Below, in pieces: positions 8,266 to 16,762 of a stretch of DNA of 64,000 nucleotides. Every line of letters begins with the position of its first letter. The first letter of the stretch is position 1. This DNA comes from Catellatospora methionotrophica (GTDB lineage: Bacteria > Actinomycetota > Actinomycetes > Mycobacteriales > Micromonosporaceae): the NCBI RefSeq assembly GCF_011297335.1, contig NZ_JAAOTJ010000010.1, positions 186,001 to 250,000 on the forward strand, in the 5' to 3' direction. Made by a program: the position numbers and the translations under genes. The notes beneath the pieces are model-generated. The model was not told the origin of the DNA, ran no database searches, and saw only the letters and a program-made list of their open reading frames with translations.

Positions 8266-8739
8266 TCAGTGGTACTGGTGCACCACCGCGTGGCCTTTGC
8301 CGCGGGAGATCAGCCAGCGGTTGACCGGGACGGTCAGGGCGAACGCGACCAGCAGTGAGAACGCCAGCGCGCCCCAGAACAGGCCGCTGGTCAGGCCCGC
8401 GTCCATCGCGCCGGGCACGCCGACCATGATGGCGTTGTCGATCAGCTCCATGACCACGATGGACACCGTGTCGGCGGCGAGGGCGACCTTGAGCGCCTGC
8501 CGGAAGCCGACCCCGGCGCGCAGCACGCCGCGCATGGTCAGCGCGTAGCCGAACACGAACGCCAGGGCGATCGACAACACCACCGTCGGGCCCGCCGACC
8601 AGCCCAGCGCGGTGCCGACGACCATGCCCAGCACCTCGCCGATCGCGCAGCCGGTGAGGCAGTGCAGGGTCGCCGAGGCGGCCGTGCCCCAGGTCGCGGC
8701 GGGGGCGTGGCCGTGGGCGGCATGGTCGTGCTGATCCAT
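8266..8739 (-). CDS. DUF4396 membrane protein with His-rich N-terminus
   Basis: A 157-residue protein that starts with a His-rich segment (MDQHDHAAHGHAP), then TASATLHCLTGCAIGEVLGM, which contains the Cys/His pattern typical of DUF4396. Four predicted membrane segments follow. The His and Cys residues suggest metal contact. Upstream, 21 bp before the start codon, lies a perfect copper-repressor-type palindrome. I infer a role in copper handling or copper-responsive envelope function; the molecular activity of DUF4396 is not known to me. Confidence 0.8.
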   Translation of the reverse strand: MDQHDHAAHGHAPAATWGTAASATLHCLTGCAIGEVLGMVVGTALGWSAGPTVVLSIALAFVFGYALTMRGVLRAGVGFRQALKVALAADTVSIVVMELIDNAIMVGVPGAMDAGLTSGLFWGALAFSLLVAFALTVPVNRWLISRGKGHAVVHQYH

Positions 8740-8759
8740 GCCGCCCAGGATACCTCGAT

Positions 8760-8776
8760 ATACCCCCTGGGGGTAT
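8760..8776 (-). promoter_or_regulatory. CsoR-type copper operator
   Basis: ATACCCCCTGGGGGTAT is a perfect 17-nt palindrome with the C-tract/G-tract form of CsoR operators. It lies in the 39-bp gap before the DUF4396 gene, next to a TATATC or TATCCT -10 candidate on the minus strand. No csoR gene lies in the window, so the repressor would act in trans. Confidence 0.7.
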
Positions 8777-8778
8777 GG

Positions 8779-9576
8779 TCAGACGTGGCAGACGATCTCG
8801 CCGTGTGGCACCAGGAACCAGCCGTCCTCGGCCGCCACCCACTCCCGCCAGCCGTCGGCGAACCGCCGCAGGTCGGCCTCGGTGGCCCAGCCCAGCGCGA
8901 CGGCCTGCCCGGCCAGCGCCGAGCGCACCACGCGCTCCGCCCACATGCCGCCCCACCAGGCCCGCTCCTCGGGGGAGGCGTAGCACCAGACGCTGCCGGT
9001 CGCGGTGACGTCGGTGAAGCCCGCGGCCCGCGCCCACGCGTGCATCCGCCGCCCGGCGTCGGGTTCGCCGCCGTTGTGGCGGGCGATCCGCCGGTACAGC
9101 GCCAGCCACTCGTCCAGGGCCGGGATCAGCGGATACCAGGTGAACGCGGCGTAGTCGCTGTCGCGGGCGGCCACCGTCCCGCCCGCTCGGCACACCCGGC
9201 GCATCTCGCGCAGCGCGCCGACCGGATCGCCGAGGTGCTGCAGCACCTGGTGGGCGTGGACCACGTCGTACGCGTCGTCGGGCAGGTCGAGGGCCTGCAC
9301 GTCGGCGACGAGGAAGTCGACGTTGGCCGTGCCCCGGGCGGCGATCTCGGCGCGGGCCAGGCTCAGGGCGTCCTCGGTCAGCTCCAGCGCGGTGAGCCGG
9401 GCCGGGGTGACCGCATCGGCCAGGTCGGCGGTGATGGTGCCGGGCCCGCAGCCCACGTCCAGCACCGTGCGGCCCGGCCGCAGGTGGGGGAGCAGGTACG
9501 CGGCCGAGTTGGCCGCGGTGCGCCAGCGGTGTGACACCAGCACCGTCTCGTGATGTCCGTGCGTGTAGGTCGTCAT
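8779..9576 (-). CDS. UbiE/COQ5-like SAM-dependent methyltransferase
   Basis: A 265-residue protein. Motif I is VLDVGCGPGTITADLA, motif II ALELTEDAL, and the post-motif region VVHAHQVLQHLGDPVGALREMRRV is characteristic of the UbiE/Methyltransf_11 group. The C-terminal half carries many Trp residues (WWGGMWAERVV, DGWREWVAAEDGWF), as in standalone methyltransferases acting on hydrophobic small molecules. The substrate is unknown. It lies upstream of the DUF4396 gene on the same strand but the CsoR-like operator between them argues for a separate promoter for the latter. Confidence 0.88.
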   Translation of the reverse strand: MTTYTHGHHETVLVSHRWRTAANSAAYLLPHLRPGRTVLDVGCGPGTITADLADAVTPARLTALELTEDALSLARAEIAARGTANVDFLVADVQALDLPDDAYDVVHAHQVLQHLGDPVGALREMRRVCRAGGTVAARDSDYAAFTWYPLIPALDEWLALYRRIARHNGGEPDAGRRMHAWARAAGFTDVTATGSVWCYASPEERAWWGGMWAERVVRSALAGQAVALGWATEADLRRFADGWREWVAAEDGWFLVPHGEIVCHV

Positions 9577-9687
9577 CGTCGATCCCTCCTACCGGGAGAG
9601 TCTAGAGAGCTCATCCCGATATATAGGAGAACGATCCCAGATTATGAACAGGTTTGGGAAAGTAGCAGGTGAGGGAACGTACGTTCG

Positions 9688-10785
9688 GTGGTGAACGGGC
9701 GTCGAGTGAGCGCCGCCGATGTGTTCCGCTGGGCGGTCGCCGGATCGTGCGGCATCGCGCTGGTGGGCCTGACGCTGGCCGCGGTCTGGTCCGTGCGCGG
9801 CATCCTGATCCTCGTGCTCGTGTCGCTGTTCGTGGCCGTCAGCCTCGACCCGGCCGTGCGCTGGCTGGTCCGGCACCACGTTCGCCGCCCGTACGCCGTC
9901 ACGATCATCCTGATCGCCCTGCTGGCCCTGCTCGCGCTGCTGTTCGTCGGCATCGGGCCGCCGCTGGCCCGCCAGGCCGGACAGCTCACCGCCGACCTGC
10001 CCGGCCACATCCAGAGCCTCGACGACCGCTCCCGCGCCTTCCGCGAACTGTCCGCCCGCTACGGCCTCGGCGACCGGCTCAACGACCTCGCCGCCACGAT
10101 CCCCGAGAAGGTCGGCGCGAGCCTGCTCAGCCTGTTCCGCACCTTCCTCGGCGTGCTCGCCGCCGCGCTGACCGTGCTCGTGCTGTCGCTGTACTTCCTC
10201 GCCGACATGCCGCGCCTGCGCCGCCGCGTCCAGCTCCTGGCCCCCGACCGGCACCGCGAGCGCACCCGGCGCATCGTCGACGTCGTCGTGGACAAGGTCG
10301 GCTCGTACATGATCGGCAATCTGGTGATCTCGGCGATCGCGGGTGTCGTCGCGTACGCCGGGCTGCTCGTCCTCGACATCCCGTTCGCGCTGCCGCTGGC
10401 CCTGATCGTCGCGGTCACCGACCTGATCCCGCTGATCGGGGCGACGCTGGGCACCGCCGTCTGCGGCGTGGTCGCCGCCGTCGCGTCCGGGGTCTGGCCC
10501 GCCGCGGTCGGCATCGTCGTCTGGCTGCTCATCTACCAGCAGATCGAGAACTACGTGATCGTGCCGAAGGTGATGAAGCAGAGCCTGGACATGCCCGCCC
10601 TCGCGGTGCTGCTGGCCAGCCTCATCGGCGCGGGACTGCTCGGCCTGATCGGCGCGTTGATGGCCATCCCGATCGCGGCCACGGTCAAGACTGTGCTGGC
10701 CGAACTGCGCGAACCGCTGCCACCCGAGCACGGGCCGCACCCCGGCGGTTCGGACCACGGCCCGCCGGGTACGGACCCGGTCTGA
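9688..10785 (+). CDS. AI-2E family (PerM-like) membrane transporter
   Basis: A 365-residue integral membrane protein with two N-terminal helices, a central soluble region (about residues 90-150) and a C-terminal cluster of helices. The family hallmarks are VTDLIPLIGATLGTAVCGV and the following YQQIENYVIVPKVMKQS. Such proteins were first linked to autoinducer-2 export, but many are of unknown substrate or act as ion antiporters. The start is a GTG at 9688 with GAGGGA upstream. It ends 22 bp before the YihY gene, which it probably shares an operon with. Confidence 0.88.
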   Translation: MVNGRRVSAADVFRWAVAGSCGIALVGLTLAAVWSVRGILILVLVSLFVAVSLDPAVRWLVRHHVRRPYAVTIILIALLALLALLFVGIGPPLARQAGQLTADLPGHIQSLDDRSRAFRELSARYGLGDRLNDLAATIPEKVGASLLSLFRTFLGVLAAALTVLVLSLYFLADMPRLRRRVQLLAPDRHRERTRRIVDVVVDKVGSYMIGNLVISAIAGVVAYAGLLVLDIPFALPLALIVAVTDLIPLIGATLGTAVCGVVAAVASGVWPAAVGIVVWLLIYQQIENYVIVPKVMKQSLDMPALAVLLASLIGAGLLGLIGALMAIPIAATVKTVLAELREPLPPEHGPHPGGSDHGPPGTDPV

Positions 10786-10807
10786 CACCCGACCACCGGA
10801 GGACACC

Positions 10808-11743
10808 GTGCCCCTGCCGACCACCGCCGTGCCCGACAGCCCCCGCGACCTGACCCGGCGCGACTGGTGGGACGTGCTCAAACGCACCGGCAAGGAGTAC
10901 CAGCAGGACAACCTCGGCGACTGGGCCGCCGCGCTGACCTACCGCGCGGTGATGTCGCTGTTCCCCGGCATCCTGGTGCTCGTCGCCCTGCTCGGCCTGA
11001 CCGGTGCCGACACCGCCCAGCGCGCGTTGGCCGAGGTCGGCGCGTACGCCCCCGGGGCGGTGCGCGACGTGCTGGCCAACGCGCTGACCGAACTGCAGCG
11101 CGGCCAGGGCGCGGCAGGGCTGGTCGCCGTCATCGGTGTGCTGCTGGCCCTGTGGTCGGCCTCGGGGTACGTGTCGGGCTTCATGCGCGCCAGCAACATC
11201 ATCTACGACGTGCCCGAGGGCCGGTCGATGCTGAAGATGCTGCCGGTCCGGCTCGGCGTCACCATCGTGTCCGTGATCGCCATCGTCGCGGTCACCGTCG
11301 CGCTGGTCTTCACCGGTCCCGTCGCCGCGCGCACCGGAGAGTTCCTGCACCTGGGCACGGGTGTGGTCCGGGTGTGGGACATCGCCAAGTGGCCCCTGGT
11401 AATCCTCGTCATCGCGCTGATCTTCGCGCTGCTCTACTGGGCCTCGCCCAACGCCCGGCAGGGCGGCTGGCGCTGGATCACCCCCGGCAGCCTGCTCGCC
11501 GTGTTCATCTGGCTGCTCGCCTCGGCAGGCTTCGCCCTGTACGCCGCGAACTTCGGCTCCTACAACAAGATCTACGGCAGCCTGGCCGGCATCATCGTCT
11601 TCCTGATCTGGCTCTGGATCAGCAACGTCGCCCTGCTGCTCGGCGCGGAGTTCGACGCCGAACTCCACCGCGCCCGCGCCATCGCCGCAGGCCACCCCGC
11701 CGACGAGGAACCCTACGTGGCCCTGCGCGAACCCCCGAAGTAG
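10808..11743 (+). CDS. YihY/BrkB family inner-membrane protein
   Basis: A 311-residue protein. It has the family N-terminus (DNLGDWAAALTYRAVMSLFPGILVLVALLG), then LWSASGYVSGFMRASNIIYDV and a C-terminal FGSYNKIYGSLAGIIVFLIWLWISN with six predicted membrane helices. YihY proteins were once misassigned as ribonuclease BN; their function remains unsettled. The start is a GTG with GGAGG 6 nt upstream. Probably co-transcribed with the AI-2E family gene upstream. Confidence 0.9.
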   Translation: MPLPTTAVPDSPRDLTRRDWWDVLKRTGKEYQQDNLGDWAAALTYRAVMSLFPGILVLVALLGLTGADTAQRALAEVGAYAPGAVRDVLANALTELQRGQGAAGLVAVIGVLLALWSASGYVSGFMRASNIIYDVPEGRSMLKMLPVRLGVTIVSVIAIVAVTVALVFTGPVAARTGEFLHLGTGVVRVWDIAKWPLVILVIALIFALLYWASPNARQGGWRWITPGSLLAVFIWLLASAGFALYAANFGSYNKIYGSLAGIIVFLIWLWISNVALLLGAEFDAELHRARAIAAGHPADEEPYVALREPPK

Positions 11744-11764
11744 CGCGTTCGAGCGGCTGCGGCC

Positions 11765-11938
11765 TCACGTGGCCGGCAGGCGGATCGTGAAGGTCGTGCC
11801 GCGACCGGGCTCGCTGACCAGCCCGATCGTGCCGCCGTGGTCCACGGCGATCTGCCGGGCGATGGCGGGAAACTGGCCGAAGCCGCGATGCGAGCCCTCG
11901 GGCACACCGGCGGCGTCTTCCACCTGGAGGCGTTCCTC
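11765..11938 (-). pseudogene. Remnant of a sensor histidine kinase C-terminus
   Basis: On the minus strand about 57 codons match the end of a histidine-kinase catalytic domain. VEDAAGVPEGS (a damaged N/G1 region) runs straight into AIARQIAVDHGGTIGLVSEP and GRGTTFTIRLP. The segment that should carry the fuller ATP-lid (ERFYR..., GGTGLGL) is deleted, and no N-terminal domains or DHp helix remain. It cannot encode a working kinase. It lies between the YihY gene and the GGAAGGGCACC hairpin and may mark an old deletion. Confidence 0.6.
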
Positions 11939-11975
11939 GACGCCGACGGCCGCATCCCGCGCCCTCCGCGTCCAG

Positions 11976-12021
11976 GAAAGGAAGGGCACCTTGCACAACG
12001 TATAGCGGTGCCCTTCCTTTC
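11976..12021. terminator. GGAAGGGCACC-family inverted repeat
   Basis: Perfect 15-bp arms (GAAAGGAAGGGCACC and its complement) are separated by a 16-nt loop. The right arm abuts the stop codon of the MFS gene. Its position and strength suit a terminator for the MFS gene. Related copies lie at 25714-25763 and, as a single arm, at 7361. Confidence 0.75.
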
Positions 12022-13245
12022 TCAGGCGGGGGCGGCGCGGCGCAGGCGGCGGACCGGGCGCAGGGCGAGCAGGACGGCGCAGCCGACGACGCCGACCAGC
12101 GCGGACGCGCCCAGCACCTGGTCGGCTCCGACCAGCGCGGCGGCGGGGCCGGCGAGGACCTGGCCGACGGGGATGCCCGCGACCGAACCCGCGACCTCGT
12201 ACGCCGAGACCCGGTTCAGGACCGGGCCGGGGACCTGGGTCTGCACGCTGGTGGCCCACATGACCGACCAGAACGCCCATGCCGCGCCGCCGACCGCGTG
12301 CGCGGCCAGCAGCAGCCAGAACGGGGCGTGCACCGACACCGACAACGGGATCAGCGCGAAGCCGAACATCGCCACACCACCCGCGGCCAGCGGCCGGTCC
12401 GGGCGCACCCGCATCGCGACCAGCCCGCCGAGCACGGTGCCGCCGCCCATCGCCGACATCGCCCACCCGTACGCGCTCTCGCCCAGGTAGCCGGTGATCA
12501 CACCCGAGCTGAGCGGGATGTACGGCCCGAACAGCGTCACGCCGAACACCACCCAGATTCCGATCACGCTCCACATCCAGCTGCGCGCCCGGAACTCGTG
12601 CCAGCCCTCGCGCAGGTCCCGGCGGATCGTGACGTCGGGCCGCGGGGCGCGGACGACCGGCGGCAGCCGCAGCGCCAGCAGGCACACCGCGCTGACGGCG
12701 AACGTCGCGGCGTTGATGGCGTACACCGTGCCGGGCCCGGTCAGCACCACCAGCGTCGCCGACAGCGCGGGGCCGAGCAGCTGCGCCCCGGCGTCGGCCA
12801 CGCGCAGGGCACCGTTGGCGCGCTGCACGTCGGTGGCGACTCGCGGGACCATGCTGGCCACGCCCGGCTGGAACATGGCGGCGGCCGCCCCGGCCAGCGC
12901 CGACATCGTCACCAGCAGCCACAGCGGCGAGTTGCCGGTGATCAGCGCGACCGCGACGACGGACTGGGTGACGACGCGCACCGCGTCCGCGCCGATCATC
13001 AGGCGGCGCGCGCCGAAGCGGTCGGCGAACACCCCGCCGAACAGGATGAGGGCGACCAGCGGGGTCATCCACGAGGCGAGCACCAGCCCGACGCCGGAGT
13101 CGCCGTGCCCCGCCGAGCGCACCGCCAGCGCCACGGCGACGGGCAGCATGCCGTCGCCGAGCAGGGCGACGCCACGGGCGACGAAGTACAGGCTGAAGTC
13201 ACGCGTCCACATGCGATCCGGTGTCACGACGGTCATGCCGATCAT
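12022..13245 (-). CDS. MFS transporter, probable drug/metabolite exporter
   Basis: A 407-residue protein with about 12 predicted membrane segments. The MFS loop motif is ADRFGARRLMIGADAVRVV, and the opening RDFSLYFVARGVALLGDGMLPVAVAL is typical of the MFS_3/enterobactin-exporter-like group. The substrate is unknown. I chose the ATG at 13245 (second candidate at 13236); the frame upstream is the antisense of the ArsR gene. It is divergent from an ArsR-SRPBCC pair across 84 bp and may be controlled by that ArsR protein. Confidence 0.87.
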   Translation of the reverse strand: MIGMTVVTPDRMWTRDFSLYFVARGVALLGDGMLPVAVALAVRSAGHGDSGVGLVLASWMTPLVALILFGGVFADRFGARRLMIGADAVRVVTQSVVAVALITGNSPLWLLVTMSALAGAAAAMFQPGVASMVPRVATDVQRANGALRVADAGAQLLGPALSATLVVLTGPGTVYAINAATFAVSAVCLLALRLPPVVRAPRPDVTIRRDLREGWHEFRARSWMWSVIGIWVVFGVTLFGPYIPLSSGVITGYLGESAYGWAMSAMGGGTVLGGLVAMRVRPDRPLAAGGVAMFGFALIPLSVSVHAPFWLLLAAHAVGGAAWAFWSVMWATSVQTQVPGPVLNRVSAYEVAGSVAGIPVGQVLAGPAAALVGADQVLGASALVGVVGCAVLLALRPVRRLRRAAPA

Positions 13246-13329
13246 GAACCCAGAACTGTTAATACTCCTTCCCGATTTCGCGAGATTTCTGTGTACGACT
13301 TGACAGGCATATAACCGGGAAGGCATGTT

Positions 13330-13647
13330 GTGAGCGTGGCGGTGGTGGGGGCGTTCGCAGTGCTCGGTGAGCCGAGTCGGCTGCGCATCCTCGATCACCT
13401 GCGCGGCGCCGAGTGCAGTGTCGGGGAACTCGTGGACCGGCTCGGGATGAGCCAGCCCGCCGTCTCCAAGCACCTGCGGGTGCTGCGCGACGCGGGCTTC
13501 GTGTCCAGCCGCGTCGCCGCCCAGCAGCGGATCTACCGCATAGAACCCGAGCCGTTCGCCGAGCTGGAGCACTGGCTGGCGCAGTACCGCCGCCTGTGGG
13601 ACCGCCACCTCGACGCGCTGGAACGGCATCTCGACGACCAGGAGTGA
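13330..13647 (+). CDS. ArsR-family transcriptional regulator
   Basis: A 105-residue winged-helix protein: VLGEPSRLRILDHLRG, then ECSVGELVDRLGMSQPAVSKHLRVLRDAGFVSSRVAAQQRIYRIEP. No Cys-based metal site is visible, so it belongs with the ArsR members paired with SRPBCC (AHSA1-like) proteins. The GTG start at 13330 follows GGGAAGG. Five base pairs separate it from the SRPBCC gene, and it is divergent from an MFS exporter. Confidence 0.9.
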   Translation: MSVAVVGAFAVLGEPSRLRILDHLRGAECSVGELVDRLGMSQPAVSKHLRVLRDAGFVSSRVAAQQRIYRIEPEPFAELEHWLAQYRRLWDRHLDALERHLDDQE

Positions 13648-13652
13648 CGACC

Positions 13653-14192
13653 ATGAACGCCATCGACCCCGGCCCGATCTGGCCGGTCGAGTGCCACCCG
13701 TCGGGCGAGCGCTGGACCCTGGTGCTGCACCGCGACCTCGCGCACCCGCCCGCGAAGGTGTGGGCCGCGCTCACCGAACCCGGACAGCTCGCCCGGTGGG
13801 CGCCCTACCTGGCCGACCGCGACCTCGGCCGCACCGGCGCGGCGACCCTGACGATGATCGACGGCGAGCACACCGAGGACCTGCCGGCCACCGTGCAGCG
13901 CGCCGAGCCGCCGCACCTGCTGGTATATACCTGGGGCGAGGACCTGCTGCGCTGGGAGCTGGCCGCCACCGCCACCGGGACCCGGCTGACCCTGCGCCAC
14001 ACCATGGCCGACCGCACCTGGGTGCCCAAGGTCGCCGCGGGCTGGCAGCTGTGCCTGGTGGTCGCGGAGCGGCTGCTCGACGGCGACCCGGTGCCGCCGA
14101 TCCGCGGCGACGAGGCCAAGAGCCACGGCTGGGCCGCCCTCGACGCCGCCTACAGCCGCGAACTAGACATCCCCGACATCGCCTCGTCGTGA
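13653..14192 (+). CDS. SRPBCC (AHSA1-like) domain protein
   Basis: A 179-residue START-like fold protein: LVLHRDLAHPPAKVWAALTEPGQLARWAPY, then LLVYTWGEDLLRWELAATATGTRLTLRHTM. The domain forms a hydrophobic ligand cavity. Pairing with ArsR is a common actinobacterial arrangement. A second such pair, with a broken regulator, lies at 43250-44042. The ligand and activity are unknown. Confidence 0.85.
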   Translation: MNAIDPGPIWPVECHPSGERWTLVLHRDLAHPPAKVWAALTEPGQLARWAPYLADRDLGRTGAATLTMIDGEHTEDLPATVQRAEPPHLLVYTWGEDLLRWELAATATGTRLTLRHTMADRTWVPKVAAGWQLCLVVAERLLDGDPVPPIRGDEAKSHGWAALDAAYSRELDIPDIASS

Positions 14193-14195
14193 CCT

Positions 14196-14222
14196 GCCGG
14201 GGACGGGCAGGGTGTCCCCGGC
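14196..14222 (+). terminator. Short hairpin after SRPBCC gene
   Basis: GCCGGGGAC pairs with GTCCCCGGC across a 9-nt loop, just after the stop codon of the SRPBCC gene. Confidence 0.5.
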
Positions 14223-14308
14223 GGGGCGAAACCGTATACGCTGCTGCGCTGCGAGGCCGGTCCGATAACGACCGTCACGGCGTAGGTGAGCAGGAGTGCT
14301 GATCAGCG

Positions 14309-15136
14309 ATGAGCCCAGACAGCGGTTACCTGAAGGTCATGTCGTGGAACCTGTGGCTCGACGGCCGGTTCGTCGACGACGCCCGCACCAAGCAGCTCGC
14401 GTTTCTGCGCGAGCAGGCCCCGGACGTGGTCGGTCTGCAGGAGACCATGGGCGAGGCCGCCCGTGAGCTGGCCACCGAACTCGGCTGGCACTTCCACCAG
14501 GGCGGCAGTTGCGGCATCATCTCGCCCCACCCGATCACCGCGCGTTACGGCGACGAGTCCCTGCGCGGCGTCGGCGCGCGCGTCCAGTTGCCTTCCGGCC
14601 GTGAGCTGGTGGCCTGGAGCGCGCACCTGAACCACGAACCGTACGGGCCGTACGACTTCCACCTCGCCGGGATGAGCGTGCCGCAGGTGCTGGCGCGCGA
14701 GGAGGAGGCGGGCCGCCCGCGCCAGATCGCCGACATCATCGACGCGATGCGGCCCGCGCTGGCCGAGCGCGGCCTGCCCGTGCTGCTCACCGGCGACTTC
14801 AACGTGCCCTCCCACCTGGACTGGCCCGAGCTGCCCTGGCAGGTCAGCGTCGCCGTCGAGCGGGCCGGGCTGCGCGACTCCTACCGCGTCGTGCACCCCG
14901 ACGCGATGGCCAAGCCCGGCCACACCTGGTCGCCGCTGAACCACTGGCACGAGCAGGAGGAAGGGGTGCTCGAACCGCAGGACCGCATCGACTTCGTGCA
15001 CTACACGGGGCCCCTGCGGCCGGTGGCGTCGGACACCGTGGGCGTGGGCGAGCCGCGCCTGATGCCGCACCATGGCGACAATGAGTGGACCTCGGACCAC
15101 TGGGCGGTGCTGAGCACCTTCGCGATGGAGTCATGA
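14309..15136 (+). CDS. Endonuclease/exonuclease/phosphatase (EEP) family protein
   Basis: A 275-residue protein with the EEP catalytic set: VMSWNLW (Asn), VVGLQETMG (metal-binding Glu), LVAWSAHLNHEP (His), LLTGDFNVPSHLDW (Asp/Asn), RIDFVHY and the C-terminal EWTSDHWAV (Asp-His pair). There is no signal peptide, so the enzyme is probably cytosolic. The substrate (nucleic acid, nucleotide or sugar phosphate) cannot be told. Its stop codon overlaps the ATG of the HAD gene (ATGA), which in turn overlaps a PfkB kinase, so the three are translationally coupled. Confidence 0.88.
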   Translation: MSPDSGYLKVMSWNLWLDGRFVDDARTKQLAFLREQAPDVVGLQETMGEAARELATELGWHFHQGGSCGIISPHPITARYGDESLRGVGARVQLPSGRELVAWSAHLNHEPYGPYDFHLAGMSVPQVLAREEEAGRPRQIADIIDAMRPALAERGLPVLLTGDFNVPSHLDWPELPWQVSVAVERAGLRDSYRVVHPDAMAKPGHTWSPLNHWHEQEEGVLEPQDRIDFVHYTGPLRPVASDTVGVGEPRLMPHHGDNEWTSDHWAVLSTFAMES

Positions 15137-15792
15137 TGCGATTCGACCTGGGCGCGTTCGACGCCGTCCTGTTCGACATGGACGGCACCCTGGTCGACAC
15201 CGAGTCACTGTGGATCGAGGCGGTGCTCGGCGTCGCCGCCGAGCTGGGCGCGGACCCGCTGGACCGGGCGCGGCTCATCGGCGGGACGGTCGCGTCGATC
15301 GTCGCGGTGGTCGGTGTGGCCACCGGCGGGCGGCACGCCGCCGCGGACCTGGACCGGTGGATCGACCAGGCGGTCAAAGCCAAGATCGCCGAAGTGGGCG
15401 TACGGCTGCGGCCGGGCGCACGGCGGCTGCTCGACGACCTGATCGCGGCGGGCGTGCCGTGCGCGCTGGTCACCTCGTCGGGCCGGGCCGACACCGAGAT
15501 CATCCTCGACGTGCTGGGCCGGGCGGCGTTCGCGGTCACGGTCACCGCCGACGACGTGCCGCGTCACAAGCCCGACCCGCTGCCGTACGCCACCGCGGCG
15601 GCGCTGCTGGGCGTGGACCCGGCGCGCTGCGTCGCCATCGAGGACAGCCTGGCCGGGCTGGCCGCCGCCGAGGGCGCGGGCTGCACCACGGTCGCCGTAC
15701 CGCACCTTCAGGACATTCCGGACGCTCCCGGCCGCCATGTATTGACGAGCCTCGAAGAGGTCACCGTAACGCCGGTTAAGGTAACCCGATGA
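15133..15792 (+). CDS. HAD-superfamily phosphatase (beta-phosphoglucomutase-like)
   Basis: A 219-residue HAD subfamily IA enzyme. Motif I is VLFDMDGTLVDTESLW, motif II ALVTSSGRADTE, motif III the Lys in VPRHKPDPLPY, and motif IV CVAIEDSLAGLAAAEGAG. This set fits sugar-phosphate phosphatases and mutases. The start ATG overlaps the end of the EEP gene, and its own stop overlaps the PfkB-kinase start, so a shared sugar-phosphate role is plausible but inferred. Confidence 0.9.
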   Translation: MMRFDLGAFDAVLFDMDGTLVDTESLWIEAVLGVAAELGADPLDRARLIGGTVASIVAVVGVATGGRHAAADLDRWIDQAVKAKIAEVGVRLRPGARRLLDDLIAAGVPCALVTSSGRADTEIILDVLGRAAFAVTVTADDVPRHKPDPLPYATAAALLGVDPARCVAIEDSLAGLAAAEGAGCTTVAVPHLQDIPDAPGRHVLTSLEEVTVTPVKVTR

Positions 15793-16712
15793 TCCTCACC
15801 GTCACGCCCAACGCCGCGCTTGACGTCACCTACCAGATCGACGCCCTGACCCCGTACGCCACGCACCGCGTCGGGGCCGTCGCCGAGCGCGCCGGAGGCA
15901 AGGGCGTCAACGTCGCCCGAGTGCTGCACGGGCTCGGCACGCCGGTGCTGGCCACCGGCCTGGCCGGGGGACCGACCGGGCAGCGGCTGCGCGAGCTGCT
16001 GATCGCCGACGACGTCGCCGAGGCGTTCCTGCCGGTGACCGGCGACGCCCGGCGCACCGTCGTGGTCGCCGACCGGGCCGACGCCACCGGCTTCTGGGAG
16101 CCCGGCCCGACCGTGACAGCCGCCGAGTGGTCCGGGTTCACCGCACACTTCGCGGCACTGCTCGCCGGGGTGAAGGTCGTCGTGCTGTCCGGCTCGCTGC
16201 CGCCGGGCGTGCCCGCGACGGCGTACGCCGAACTGCTGGCCCTGGCCCACGCGGCCGGAGCCGCCACGATCCTCGACGCCGACGGCGACCCGCTGCGCCA
16301 GGGCCTGCGCGTGCAGCCCGACCTGGTCAAGCCGAACGCCGCCGAGCTGCACGCGCTCACCGGCATCCGCGTGGACGGGCCCGACGCGGCCCGCGCCGCC
16401 GTCGCCGCGCTGCGCGAACTGGGCGCGGGCGACGTGGTCGCGTCGCTGGGCGGTGGCGGCCTGGTCGCGGTCAGCGAGCAGGGCGTATGGCGCGCCCGGC
16501 TGGCCGAGCCGCTCACCGGCAACCCCACCGGCGCGGGTGACGCGTGCGTGGCCGCCCTGGCCCGCGGCCTGCTCGCCGGGCAGCCCTGGCCCGAGCGCCT
16601 GCGCGACGCGGTGGCCCTGTCCGCCGCCGCGGTGCTGTCGCCGGTCGCCGGCGTCGTCGACCCCGCCGTCTATGAGCGACTGCGCACCGAGGTCATCGTC
16701 GACGTCTGCTGA
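15789..16712 (+). CDS. PfkB-family hexose kinase (1-phosphofructokinase-like)
   Basis: A 307-residue kinase of the FruK/LacC group. The start MILTVTPNAALDVTYQID and the PfkB signature RAGGKGVNVARVLHGLG are family typical. The anion hole and catalytic Asp lie in NPTGAGDACVAALARG. It would phosphorylate fructose-1-phosphate, tagatose-6-phosphate or a similar sugar phosphate; no PTS or sugar transporter is adjacent to decide. It is the last gene of the overlapping EEP-HAD-PfkB operon. Confidence 0.88.
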   Translation: MILTVTPNAALDVTYQIDALTPYATHRVGAVAERAGGKGVNVARVLHGLGTPVLATGLAGGPTGQRLRELLIADDVAEAFLPVTGDARRTVVVADRADATGFWEPGPTVTAAEWSGFTAHFAALLAGVKVVVLSGSLPPGVPATAYAELLALAHAAGAATILDADGDPLRQGLRVQPDLVKPNAAELHALTGIRVDGPDAARAAVAALRELGAGDVVASLGGGGLVAVSEQGVWRARLAEPLTGNPTGAGDACVAALARGLLAGQPWPERLRDAVALSAAAVLSPVAGVVDPAVYERLRTEVIVDVC

Positions 16713-16762
16713 ACCAGGGGTAATTCGCCTAAACCGGATGCCTGCTGATCATTCCTGACAAG

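Noticed and set aside
11939-13072. Upstream part of the minus-strand frame that ends in the histidine-kinase remnant
   Set aside because: It is an alternate frame of the MFS gene; only the last 57 codons show kinase similarity.
13300-13315. TTGACA followed by TATAAC before the ArsR gene
   Set aside because: Only about 4 nt separate the boxes, so they cannot form one promoter.
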